This document shows, in pieces, positions 8,543 to 16,872 of a stretch of DNA of 58,834 nucleotides. This stretch comes from CAYHKY01 sp964357355. Lineage in GTDB: Bacteria > Patescibacteriota > Microgenomatia > UBA10105. The DNA lies in NCBI GenBank assembly GCA_964357355.1, contig CAYHKY010000001.1, positions 1 through 58,834 of the forward strand, in the 5' to 3' direction. The position numbers and the translations under genes were made by a program. The notes under the pieces are model-generated. The model ran no database searches, was not told the origin of the DNA, and saw only the letters and a list, made by a program, of their open reading frames with translations. Each line of letters begins with the position of its first letter. The first letter of the stretch is position 1.

Positions 8543-10102
8543 ATGCGGACTCTATTAGAAAAAATATTCCATTTCATACGACATCACAAATTTATTTTTA
8601 TTGTACTTTTTGTGGCATTTTGGTTTCGTTACTATCGTGTATCAGATTTCCAATTTTGGTCAACAGATGAGGAAATTATTGCACATTTTGTTCGAAAAGT
8701 TATAGATGAAAAACGACTTTTTCTTGTCAGTCCAAATTTCAGCTTAGGCATTAGTTTGGGATCTGCATTTTTTCTTCTAAGCAGTATTCCTTACTGGTTT
8801 GCCAACTTAGATCCAACTCAAGCTTTATATTTAACCTCTATCATAGGTCTGATTACAACAGGAACTTTATATCTAGTTGGGAAAAACATCCATTCCGTAC
8901 GGCTGGGATTTTTTTCAAGTTTTTTATACGGCGCATCTTTCTTGGCAAGTCTTAACGATAGAAGATGGTGGACACTTTCGGTCGCTCCTTTACTTACAGC
9001 ACTCACAATTTTTTCACTCAATAAATTGTCGGACAAAAAATATTGGTATTTTACTTTATTAGCAATCTGCGTAATGGCTGCTTGGCAGATTGATCCAAAT
9101 TTTGGAATACTGCCGATCATGGCAATTGTAACTTTTATTGCATTTCATATCCCAATAATTAAACGTCAATATATTTTAGGTGTAATTATTTGTTTGATGT
9201 CACTCTCGCCCCTAATTTTTTTCGAATTCCGTCATCCCGGGACCATAACAACACCTTTTATAAAATTGTTAACTAAATCAAATCAACGACATTTAGATGT
9301 ATTTCCTATAACATGGCAGCTAGCAGATTTTCTGGCAAGAATTCCAACTACTTACGCTTACTATTTTGCAGTTGAACCTAATGTAGCATTTGATGGAGTA
9401 TTTAATTGGGTAAAAGAACCTCAAATTGTTGCCACACCTATACCACAAGTGATTATTTTGAGTCTGGCATTATTTTCACTTATTTGGGTATGGAAATATC
9501 GAAAAAGTAAGAGTCGGACTAAAAATGGAATCGTGATGATTTGGCTATGTTTTGGAGTTTTTTTGGCAAGTCTTTTCATTTCTCGAGTTATGTTTGGGTT
9601 AATTTGGAGAACATATTATTTTCATGTGTCTTTGCCTCTAATTTGTCTGATACTCGCTTTTGGCATGGAAACCATGTATCAAAGTCGTAAGTTTATTACT
9701 TATGGAATTCTAGGAGTATTTTTACTCATTAATATAAGAACTCTGGTATACAGTAATTTTCGCTATCCATTAAAAGACAAGTGGAAGTTAGTGAAAGAGT
9801 TAAAAAATAAAATTCCGGACGAACCTTTCCGGCTAAAAACAATAGCCGAAGAGGACTTTGTGCATCACGGGTTTTCAGGATTATTTGTATTAGCGAGACT
9901 GAGTCCACATAAAAGCGATGAGTATGATGCCCTTGATTGGTGGATGCGAGCACATAGTCTTTATTTTGTTGATCCCGATTCCCCAGCGCCTTTGTATACA
10001 GTAATAATATCAGGTAGTCCAGTACGGTTTCCTTCGCAAAATATAGAATATTCAACTCAAGTTGGAGTAATGCACGGATTAATTTACAATAGTCGGAAAT
10101 AG
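8543..10102 (+). CDS. GT39/PMT-like membrane glycosyltransferase
   Basis: 519 residues with about eleven membrane segments and a C-terminal soluble tail of ~120 residues. FWSTDEEIIAHF after the first segment supplies the DE pair used by PMT/ArnT-type GT-C enzymes. Such enzymes move a sugar from a polyprenyl phosphate to a protein, lipid or glycan outside the cytoplasm. It follows the GT2 gene by 3 bases. It resembles the protein at 15283-16872 in layout and DEE motif, so the two are probably paralogues flanking the ACP island. Confidence 0.7.
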   Translation: MRTLLEKIFHFIRHHKFIFIVLFVAFWFRYYRVSDFQFWSTDEEIIAHFVRKVIDEKRLFLVSPNFSLGISLGSAFFLLSSIPYWFANLDPTQALYLTSIIGLITTGTLYLVGKNIHSVRLGFFSSFLYGASFLASLNDRRWWTLSVAPLLTALTIFSLNKLSDKKYWYFTLLAICVMAAWQIDPNFGILPIMAIVTFIAFHIPIIKRQYILGVIICLMSLSPLIFFEFRHPGTITTPFIKLLTKSNQRHLDVFPITWQLADFLARIPTTYAYYFAVEPNVAFDGVFNWVKEPQIVATPIPQVIILSLALFSLIWVWKYRKSKSRTKNGIVMIWLCFGVFLASLFISRVMFGLIWRTYYFHVSLPLICLILAFGMETMYQSRKFITYGILGVFLLINIRTLVYSNFRYPLKDKWKLVKELKNKIPDEPFRLKTIAEEDFVHHGFSGLFVLARLSPHKSDEYDALDWWMRAHSLYFVDPDSPAPLYTVIISGSPVRFPSQNIEYSTQVGVMHGLIYNSRK

Positions 10103-10116
10103 TTTTTCATTAAATA

Positions 10117-11271
10117 ATGAACCTTAGACATATTAAAGATATCAACGTGAAAGGAAAACGCGTGTTACTTAGGGTAGATCTTAACTTTGATCCTAACACG
10201 TCATTAAGTATTCACCACAAACTTAAAAAAATTCTACCGACAATTAAATTCTTGCAAAAAAAAGGAGCAATTATTGTTTTAAGCTCTCATCGGGGACGGC
10301 CGGTAGGTTTCCAAGCACGGGAATTAAGTTTAAGTGTATTCAGTCAATTGTTAGTTGACCAATTGGGTATGCCGGTGAGTTTTGTACAAGACTTAGAAAC
10401 CTATTCGTCTCATCAATTTTCGAACTCCGAAATTATACTTTTGGAAAACTTGCGTTTTTTCCCCGGAGAAGAGGTGAATGATTCTAAATTCGCACATATG
10501 TTGTCCAAGTGGGGAGATTTATATGTAAATGATGCCTTTGGGGTTACTCATCGGAAAAACGCTTCACTTCACGCCATTACTCAATACTTACCATCATTTG
10601 CAGGATTTCTTATCCATGAAGAACTTGTGACGATCGACCGTTTTTTTAACCATCCTAAAAGACCGTTTCTGGCAATAATCGGGGGAAAAAAGACAGCGGA
10701 TAAAATTCCGGTACTAAAACGTCTTTTGAAGGTAGTTGATCAAATCTATCTAGGGGGGGTAGTTGGAAATACTTTTTTAGTATCAATGGGCATCACCATG
10801 TCCCAAATAAACTATGACCCCAAATTGTTGGAAGATGCAAAATTCATCACTAGTTTAGCCAAAAAACAGAACGTCAAAATTTATCTACCTCAAGACATTG
10901 TCGTTCAAAGCAAACCTGCTTTAACAGTTCCAGTACACGCTTTAACAAAAGACATGCATGCTGTTGACATAGGTTTATTGTCACAAAAAAAGTTGGCGGA
11001 GCTAATAAATAAAGCAAAAACCATTCTATGGAACGGACCTATGGGTAAATATGAGGAAACTCCCTTTGAAAAAGGTACATTGGTTATCCTTAAAGGTTTA
11101 CGTAAAACAAAAGCTGAGGTTTTGATTGGAGGAGGAGATACGTTGTCGACCTTTGACCAAAATATTTTTCATCAATCTAATATTTATTTTTCGACGGGAG
11201 GCGGTGCGCTTCTTTATTATTTAGCTTATGGATACTTACCTTCATTAAGACCTCTTTCAGATCATCATTAA
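10117..11271 (+). CDS. pgk: Phosphoglycerate kinase
   Basis: 384 residues, close to the usual length. It interconverts 1,3-bisphosphoglycerate and 3-phosphoglycerate with ADP/ATP. Conserved pieces are RVDLNF 19-24, SSHRGRP 56-62, ENLRFFPGEE 110-119, NDAFGVTHR 138-146, GGKKTADK 189-196, WNGPMGKYE 305-313, GGGDTLSTF 338-346 and STGGGA 359-364. Catalytic regions look intact, though several positions diverge (LLYYL after STGGGA). It lies in a glycan cluster, 14 bases after a GT-C gene and upstream of AcpS and FkbH, not with gapA or tpiA. It may supply 1,3-bisphosphoglycerate to FkbH; whether it is the only pgk in the genome cannot be seen. Confidence 0.92.
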   Translation: MNLRHIKDINVKGKRVLLRVDLNFDPNTSLSIHHKLKKILPTIKFLQKKGAIIVLSSHRGRPVGFQARELSLSVFSQLLVDQLGMPVSFVQDLETYSSHQFSNSEIILLENLRFFPGEEVNDSKFAHMLSKWGDLYVNDAFGVTHRKNASLHAITQYLPSFAGFLIHEELVTIDRFFNHPKRPFLAIIGGKKTADKIPVLKRLLKVVDQIYLGGVVGNTFLVSMGITMSQINYDPKLLEDAKFITSLAKKQNVKIYLPQDIVVQSKPALTVPVHALTKDMHAVDIGLLSQKKLAELINKAKTILWNGPMGKYEETPFEKGTLVILKGLRKTKAEVLIGGGDTLSTFDQNIFHQSNIYFSTGGGALLYYLAYGYLPSLRPLSDHH

Positions 11272-11354
11272 TAATTACTATTAAAATTATTGACCATTGT
11301 TTATACTGGCCAACTTCGCTTAAGCCTGTTACAATTTGAAAGAAAATTAAGAAA

Positions 11355-11933
11355 ATGATTATGGAAGCGCTGCGAGAACTAGGTTTCAGGAAATTTCTGC
11401 GTTATATATTTTTCCTATGGTGGGATATTGGATTTTCCTTAATGTTTTTTCCACCACTACGTACGACATGGTTATCTGTTTTTGGCGCTAAATTGGGAAA
11501 AAATGTAATTCTGCAAAAAATAAGAATTATTAATCCGCATCATCACGGACTAGGAAATCTCTCAATTGGAGATAATAGTGTGTTGAGTGACAATGTGTCT
11601 CTGGATTTGGCCGATAAAATTATTTTGGGTAAACATACAGCTGTCGGAGAGGGAGTAATATTCTCGACTCATCTTAAAATCGGTTACTCTAATCATCCTT
11701 TACAAAAATATTTTCCTCCCAAAAAATCTCCTATTATAATTGGTGACGGATGTTTTATAGGTGCAGGCGCAATCATATTATCAGGAGTCAGAATAGGTGA
11801 AGGAGTTATGGTTCCCGCGGGGACCGTTGTAAATCGGTCTTTAGATTCGTGGGTGGTTGTACATGACGAACAAATTAGGCATCTAATTGCTATTAAGTCT
11901 AAATTAAATTATGAACATCAAAATAGGAATTGA
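11355..11933 (+). CDS. Left-handed beta-helix (hexapeptide) acyltransferase
   Basis: 192 residues. The first ~50 are hydrophobic, followed by hexapeptide-repeat turns (LSIGDNSVLSDNVS, IIIGDGCFIGAGAI, VRIGEGVMVPAGTV) like WcaF/LacA-type O-acetyltransferases. The loop ending FSTHLKIG holds a candidate catalytic His. A second ATG at 11361 is possible. An 83-base gap precedes it, the widest in this part, with TACAAT at 11330-11335 as a possible -10 box. Because AcpS, FkbH and an ACP follow, its donor could be an acyl- or glyceryl-ACP rather than acetyl-CoA; that is inference. Confidence 0.75.
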   Translation: MIMEALRELGFRKFLRYIFFLWWDIGFSLMFFPPLRTTWLSVFGAKLGKNVILQKIRIINPHHHGLGNLSIGDNSVLSDNVSLDLADKIILGKHTAVGEGVIFSTHLKIGYSNHPLQKYFPPKKSPIIIGDGCFIGAGAIILSGVRIGEGVMVPAGTVVNRSLDSWVVVHDEQIRHLIAIKSKLNYEHQNRN

Positions 11934-12276
11934 CGTGGTTGATGTAGAAAATTTCGAAACGCTACTCGAACAGGGAAAAACGTGGCGGCGATATTTTACA
12001 GCTAGAGAATTGGACTATTGTCTGCAAAAAACAAATCCAGCCATCCACCTGGCTGTACGATTTGCTGCAAAAGAAGCGGTACTAAAAGCATATGCCGGAT
12101 TTGGTAGAAAGTTGAGAATCAATGATGTGGAAATTGTGCTTAACTCTTTAGGCCGGCCGGAAGTTGCACATTTAAGGTCATCATTGCCAAATTTACTGAT
12201 AGATTTATCTCTCTCGCATACCAAGCACACTGCAGTAGCTGTGGCTATTATTACAAAGTACAATGAAGTTCAATAA
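11911..12276 (+). CDS. acpS: Holo-ACP synthase (4'-phosphopantetheinyl transferase)
   Basis: 121 residues, the normal AcpS size. GIDVVDVENFETLL at 6-19 carries the metal-binding Asp, FTARELDYC lies near 30-38, and VRFAAKEAVLKAY near 50-62 holds the Glu and Lys that bind CoA and magnesium. It transfers phosphopantetheine from CoA to a serine of an acyl carrier protein. It overlaps the acyltransferase by 23 bases and FkbH by 14, so translation is probably coupled. The likely client is the ACP encoded at 14482-14718. Confidence 0.92.
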   Translation: MNIKIGIDVVDVENFETLLEQGKTWRRYFTARELDYCLQKTNPAIHLAVRFAAKEAVLKAYAGFGRKLRINDVEIVLNSLGRPEVAHLRSSLPNLLIDLSLSHTKHTAVAVAIITKYNEVQ

Positions 12277-14092
12277 AACTGTTATTTCTGTTAATCAAAA
12301 TTTTCCTTATACCTCCGACACAATGCCTTCACTGGCCATATTGATACAACAGGAAAAAAAGCTGCCGTTACCCGTAGGTAACCATTTACGCATAGCACTC
12401 ATTTCGTCATTTACAGTTAGTGGTTTGGGTAACACACTTCGAGTATTAGCAGGCCAATCAGGTATTGAATCTTTACTTTATGAAGCTCCTTATAAACAGT
12501 ACTTTCAGGAAATTGGAAAATTAGATAGCAACCTATATCGTTTTCGAGCCGAATTAGCCTTCGTACTTTTGGACCCGGATTCAATATTGATGGATATGAA
12601 TCAATTATTACCTACAACCAGTTCTTTACAGATTACTAGGTACATAAAAAAACACACAGAATTGCTAATAAATCTTTTAGAGACTTATGTAAATAACAGT
12701 AAAACTACTGTTATTTTTTCACTTATTCCGATTCCTCCCAGAAGCGTTTTAGGAGTAGGCGGAGTAAGTTTTATGGGAAGTAAGGAAGTTGTAATAGAAA
12801 CCATAAATGCCCAAATTAGAAAGCATTTTATTAACTCTCCTTACGTTAAATTTTATGATTTAAATGGTTTTATTATGCAATACGGTTGGCAATCTGTTCG
12901 CGATCCTAAAATGCAACTGATGGGTGACTATTTTATATCGCCTGCGTTTTTGCCCCAACTTGGGTATGAATTGGCGGGATTTATAAAAGCGGTACGGGGG
13001 AAAATACGTAAATGCATTGTAGTTGATTTAGACAATACTCTTTGGGGTGGGATTATAGGTGAGGATGGAATTGGGGGTATTCAACTTGGACCAGAACCTC
13101 CGGGAAATGCATATCTTCAATTTCAAAAAACTCTTTACTCATTTTATCAGCGTGGTGTGGTATTGGCCATAAACAGCAATAACAATGAGATGGATATAGA
13201 TGAGGTTTTTGCGAAACATCCCTATATGCTACTGAAGCGAGAGTATTTTGCTCAAATTGTCGTAAACTGGGACGACAAAGTTTCAAATATGAAAACTATT
13301 GCAAAAAATCTTGACCTAGGGCTTGAATCAATGGTATTCGTCGACGACGATCCCAAAAAAAGAGCAATGATTCGACTTATGTTACCTGAAGTATTAACCG
13401 TTGAGTTATCCAAAGATCCGGCAAAATATAGTGATTCTTTGCTAAAACTTAATGACTTTACTCAAATTCTACTTTCAGATGAGGACCTAAAAAGAGGTAA
13501 ACTATATGCGGATCAAACAAAAAGGCAAACTTTTAAATCTTCAGTTACTGATCTGACAAGATACCTCAAGGAACTTAACCTAACAGTAAAATTTGTTGCT
13601 ATCGACAATTTTTCCATACCCCGCATAGCACAGCTTACACAACGGACTAACCAATTTAACTTGACTACGAAACGTTACAATGAAGGTGATATTATTAAGT
13701 TTTCCCTATCAAAAAAAAAGAAAATGTATGCTATCGAAGTAATTGATAAATTCGGGACTTACGGTATTGTAGGAGTGTTGATTGCAGTGCAGTTAGATTC
13801 AAATGAATGGTCAATCGATACTCTATTATTAAGTTGCAGAGTGTTGGGATTGGAAGTGGAAAAAGCATTGATTTATAATTTATTTCTGGATTTGACAAAA
13901 GTTAAAGCAAAAAAAGTTAAAGGAGAATATATTTCTACAGCCAAGAATGCACCGGCAGAAAATTTTTTTACGAATTGCGGCTTCAAATTTATAAACACTG
14001 ATAATAAACATTCACTATACGAATATTTTTTAGGTGAAAAATTAAATTTTCATCCACCTGCTCACATTGCTTTATTATATGAAAATAAATGA
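12263..14092 (+). CDS. FkbH-type HAD-IIIC/GNAT protein, candidate glyceryl-ACP synthase
   Basis: 609 residues in three parts: an N-terminal SGNH-like region (~40-240), a HAD-IIIC domain with DLDNTLWGG at 255-263 and VFVDDDPKKR at 358-367, and a C-terminal GNAT-like domain with QLTQRTNQFNLTTKRY at 457-472 and SCRVLG at 524-529. This is the full FkbH architecture. Known FkbH/OzmB proteins bind 1,3-bisphosphoglycerate, remove phosphate and load a glyceryl unit on an ACP. Both HAD motif I aspartates are kept. Neighbouring pgk, acpS and ACP genes fit that reaction. The final acceptor is unknown. Confidence 0.85.
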   Translation: MKFNKTVISVNQNFPYTSDTMPSLAILIQQEKKLPLPVGNHLRIALISSFTVSGLGNTLRVLAGQSGIESLLYEAPYKQYFQEIGKLDSNLYRFRAELAFVLLDPDSILMDMNQLLPTTSSLQITRYIKKHTELLINLLETYVNNSKTTVIFSLIPIPPRSVLGVGGVSFMGSKEVVIETINAQIRKHFINSPYVKFYDLNGFIMQYGWQSVRDPKMQLMGDYFISPAFLPQLGYELAGFIKAVRGKIRKCIVVDLDNTLWGGIIGEDGIGGIQLGPEPPGNAYLQFQKTLYSFYQRGVVLAINSNNNEMDIDEVFAKHPYMLLKREYFAQIVVNWDDKVSNMKTIAKNLDLGLESMVFVDDDPKKRAMIRLMLPEVLTVELSKDPAKYSDSLLKLNDFTQILLSDEDLKRGKLYADQTKRQTFKSSVTDLTRYLKELNLTVKFVAIDNFSIPRIAQLTQRTNQFNLTTKRYNEGDIIKFSLSKKKKMYAIEVIDKFGTYGIVGVLIAVQLDSNEWSIDTLLLSCRVLGLEVEKALIYNLFLDLTKVKAKKVKGEYISTAKNAPAENFFTNCGFKFINTDNKHSLYEYFLGEKLNFHPPAHIALLYENK

Positions 14093-14480
14093 TATTTTTT
14101 CTTTTTCCCGTGTGATTACTGAAGAAAATTTGGCTAGGTATATTGAACTTTCACGAGATAATCATCCGCTTCACACAAGCGTCGAATTTGCCCATAAGTA
14201 TGGATTCAAAAAAAATATTGTGCCGGGGATGTTAGTTGCAACTTGTTTTTCAGAACTCGTTGGGGTTCATCTTCCCGACCGGAATTATTTTTATTTATCG
14301 CAGACTTTAACTTTTCATCATCCTCTCTACGTGGGAACGATGATCACTGTTTCTGCAATGACAGAACATATTTCAGAAACAACAGGCATAGCGACACTCA
14401 AATCAAAAATAACTGATAAGTTTGGCAAATTAATTATTAGTGGACAGATGCGAGTAAAAAAATTAAAATCTACAAGTTAA
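14079..14480 (+). CDS. MaoC-like hot-dog hydratase/dehydratase
   Basis: 133 residues from the ATG at 14079; an ATG at 14067 would only lengthen the overlap with FkbH. SRDNHPLH at 25-32 matches the catalytic Asp-x4-His of MaoC and PhaJ (R)-specific enoyl hydratases (here Asp27 and His32), and IVPGMLVA at 47-54 is the following hot-dog helix. Family members hydrate enoyl thioesters or dehydrate 3-hydroxyacyl thioesters, on CoA or ACP. Lying between FkbH and the ACP gene, it most likely acts on the ACP-bound unit. Substrate and direction are not determined. Confidence 0.8.
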   Translation: MKINDIFSFSRVITEENLARYIELSRDNHPLHTSVEFAHKYGFKKNIVPGMLVATCFSELVGVHLPDRNYFYLSQTLTFHHPLYVGTMITVSAMTEHISETTGIATLKSKITDKFGKLIISGQMRVKKLKSTS

Positions 14481-14481
14481 A

Positions 14482-14718
14482 ATGAAAACTTTGCGCAGCG
14501 TTTTTGCACCAGTATTGGGTGTGAAACCGGAAGAATTAAATAAAAAATCAAGCAGCAAAACAATCTCATCATGGGACTCCGTAATTAATCTTATATTATT
14601 GACTGAAATTGAAAAAGAATACAGTACTTCTATCAGTATTGAAGAAGTGTACAATCTAGAAGATTTGGGAGATGTGTTTGAACTTCTGAGACATAAAGGC
14701 GTTCCTCTAAAATTCTAA
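14482..14718 (+). CDS. Stand-alone acyl carrier protein
   Basis: 78 residues forming an ACP four-helix bundle. The phosphopantetheine serine is Ser33 in SSWDSVINL, the WDS form common in FkbH-associated ACPs rather than the DSL form of fatty-acid-synthesis ACPs. The downstream helix is acidic (LLTEIEKEY). It begins 1 base after the MaoC-like gene. No fabD, fabH or fabF homologue lies nearby, so its partners are the FkbH protein, AcpS, the MaoC-like enzyme and perhaps the hexapeptide acyltransferase. Confidence 0.88.
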   Translation: MKTLRSVFAPVLGVKPEELNKKSSSKTISSWDSVINLILLTEIEKEYSTSISIEEVYNLEDLGDVFELLRHKGVPLKF

Positions 14719-14725
14719 TTTTTAA

Positions 14726-15298
14726 ATGAAGATACTTCAATCACTTCGAAGTTTTATATTACCGATGAAAATATTAGACGAACTTTTACCAGATAGAGGT
14801 ATCATTTATGAAGTTGGGAGCGGTTATGGTTTTATCGGGATTTATTTAGCCCGTTCAAAAACGGAACGAGATGTTGTGTGCATTGATATCAATAAAGATA
14901 AAATTCGTCAAACTCTTAGCACTAAAGTAACTACCAATTTACACGGTGAAGTAAGTGACGCGTTAAAATTTACCTATCAGAAATGTACCGGAGTTGTAAT
15001 GTCAGATTTTTTACATCACGTTCCTTATAAAATTCAGGAGTCTATATTAAAAAAAGTGACTAGTAAATTACAAAAAGACGGAGTATTGATAATCAGAGAA
15101 ATAGATGATAATGATGGAATACGTCGATGGTTAAGTAGACTGTGGGATTTGCTTCTCTATCCTTCTGATACCATTTATTACCGTACAAAGCCAGATTGGC
15201 TTAAAGTGCTTGCCAGCCTTGGTTATAGAATAAATGTTTCACGCATTATTGGCTGGTTTCCAGGTTCAGCATATCTCTACGTATGCACCAAAAACTGA
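14726..15298 (+). CDS. Class I SAM-dependent methyltransferase
   Basis: 190 residues. YEVGSGYGFIGIYLA near 28-42 is the SAM-binding motif, CIDIN near 53-57 ends strand 2, and VVMSDFLHHVPY near 91-102 is motif IV-like. It lies 7 bases after the ACP gene and overlaps the next GT-C gene by 16 bases. It may methylate the carrier-bound unit or the finished glycan. In FkbH-type polyketide extender pathways an O-methyltransferase often acts on the glyceryl-derived unit, which makes the position suggestive, not conclusive. Confidence 0.72.
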   Translation: MKILQSLRSFILPMKILDELLPDRGIIYEVGSGYGFIGIYLARSKTERDVVCIDINKDKIRQTLSTKVTTNLHGEVSDALKFTYQKCTGVVMSDFLHHVPYKIQESILKKVTSKLQKDGVLIIREIDDNDGIRRWLSRLWDLLLYPSDTIYYRTKPDWLKVLASLGYRINVSRIIGWFPGSAYLYVCTKN

Positions 15299-16872
15299 AA
15301 TCACATTGGTTCTTGGCTATATTCCTACTAACCGCAATTTTTCTCCGATTGTATAATTTGCCCGAATTGTTTCACTTTACATATGATGAAGAGATTATTG
15401 CCTTCGTAGGTAAAAGAATGTGGGTTAATCAGCACATACCACTCATTGGAGGAGTTACACCTATGCATGTGCATGTAGCTCCATATTTTTATTGGTTTTC
15501 CGGTTTTTGGTTAGGTTTGTTTTCTTTTAAACCTTTGGGATGGGGAGTGGTAGCCGTAGGAATTGGGGTAGTTACATTGATTTCCTTGTATACAGCTGGT
15601 GTTCAATTATTTAACCGTCGAGTTGGTCTTATCTCAAGTATTTTTTATACCTTTTCATTTGCGCAAAATATCTTTGATCGGCACTATTGGGGACTTATTC
15701 TTGACGGACTTTGGGGACTCCTTGCCATAATAAGCCTTCATCAAATCATAAAAGGAAACTTGAAATACGCCTGGGTTCTTGCATGCATATTTTTCTTTGC
15801 ATTTCATTCGGATCCTTCTACTCTAGTTGTTTACATCCTTAGTGGTTTGGTGTTTGTAACTATACACGTTAAACCTCATTTGCTAGTGGCATCTCATATA
15901 AATAAATCAAATACCCTGAAAGTGATACTTTTAATAAGTTGTGCGTTTTTGCTTTCTTTACTGCCATTAATAATATTCGACATCAGGCACGGATTTAGTA
16001 ATTCAAGAGGAATAATTCAATATATAGAGGAATTAAGAAATCCGCGTAAAGGGAATATAGCAGCGTATCCAATAGATACCTTTCTTTTTCTGCCCAGAGT
16101 ACTAGCGCGGTCGTTATATGTATTTGGAGACTCAGACTTCGCAAAACAATATTCTTATTGTGCTAATTATCAAAAGGGCAAATTGGAAGCAGTTCCAAAC
16201 GTTGTAACACTAATGATAATGGTTATATTAGGGTTTGCTTTTTGGAAAGGATTTAAAAAACAAAGAAATTCTACTATCTTACTGTTTTTGCTTTTTGCGT
16301 CCACTTATTTGGGAATAGTTATATACGGAATAATATTTCAAGGGGACTTATTTGATCATTATGTTGTCACAATTCTTCCTCCGTTTTATTTATTACTAGC
16401 ATTTCTTACTGATGAGTATCGTGGATACAAAGTCCCCGTAGTGGGAGTAATAATTATTTTTGTCGCATTGAATACTAGTCTGTTAATTGGCGCTAAGCAT
16501 CGTTATGGATATCAAGACAAAATAAATGCGGTAAATTGGGCAATTGTTGAAACAGCTAAAAAGGATTTCTCCCTTGATGTTATAGGTGATTGTTTTAAGT
16601 ACAATGGTTATCGCTACTTATTCTGGCTAGAAGGAAAGGAACCAGTTAAAAGCTACGTAGATGTCAACTTCACACATTTATATGATAGTGCTCCTACACA
16701 AACCCACCCTTCACTTCTTGTGGTAATAACTAATCCCGACGAAACCGAATCGGATGAATATAATAAAGAATACATTGCCTATAGAAGTAAAACGATAAAG
16801 CGGACAACTTTTGGCAGAATCGAAGTTTTGATTGTAGATAACAGCAGTTTGCAATTTGTAGGCAAATTTTGA
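15283..16872 (+). CDS. GT39/PMT-like membrane glycosyltransferase
   Basis: 529 residues with about eleven membrane segments. FTYDEEIIAFVGKRMW follows the first segment, with the DEE group typical of PMT-like GT-C enzymes, and THLYDSAP lies in the soluble C-terminal tail. It looks like a paralogue of the protein at 8543-10102 in length and motif layout. Its stop at 16870-16872 directly abuts the stop of the convergent SDR gene, with no bases between. Confidence 0.7.
   Translation: MHQKLKSHWFLAIFLLTAIFLRLYNLPELFHFTYDEEIIAFVGKRMWVNQHIPLIGGVTPMHVHVAPYFYWFSGFWLGLFSFKPLGWGVVAVGIGVVTLISLYTAGVQLFNRRVGLISSIFYTFSFAQNIFDRHYWGLILDGLWGLLAIISLHQIIKGNLKYAWVLACIFFFAFHSDPSTLVVYILSGLVFVTIHVKPHLLVASHINKSNTLKVILLISCAFLLSLLPLIIFDIRHGFSNSRGIIQYIEELRNPRKGNIAAYPIDTFLFLPRVLARSLYVFGDSDFAKQYSYCANYQKGKLEAVPNVVTLMIMVILGFAFWKGFKKQRNSTILLFLLFASTYLGIVIYGIIFQGDLFDHYVVTILPPFYLLLAFLTDEYRGYKVPVVGVIIIFVALNTSLLIGAKHRYGYQDKINAVNWAIVETAKKDFSLDVIGDCFKYNGYRYLFWLEGKEPVKSYVDVNFTHLYDSAPTQTHPSLLVVITNPDETESDEYNKEYIAYRSKTIKRTTFGRIEVLIVDNSSLQFVGKF

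Noticed and set aside
11281..11354. TTGACC (11290-11295) and TATACT (11302-11307) as a -35/-10 pair
   Set aside because: The spacing is only 6 bases. TACAAT at 11330 remains a weaker candidate on its own.
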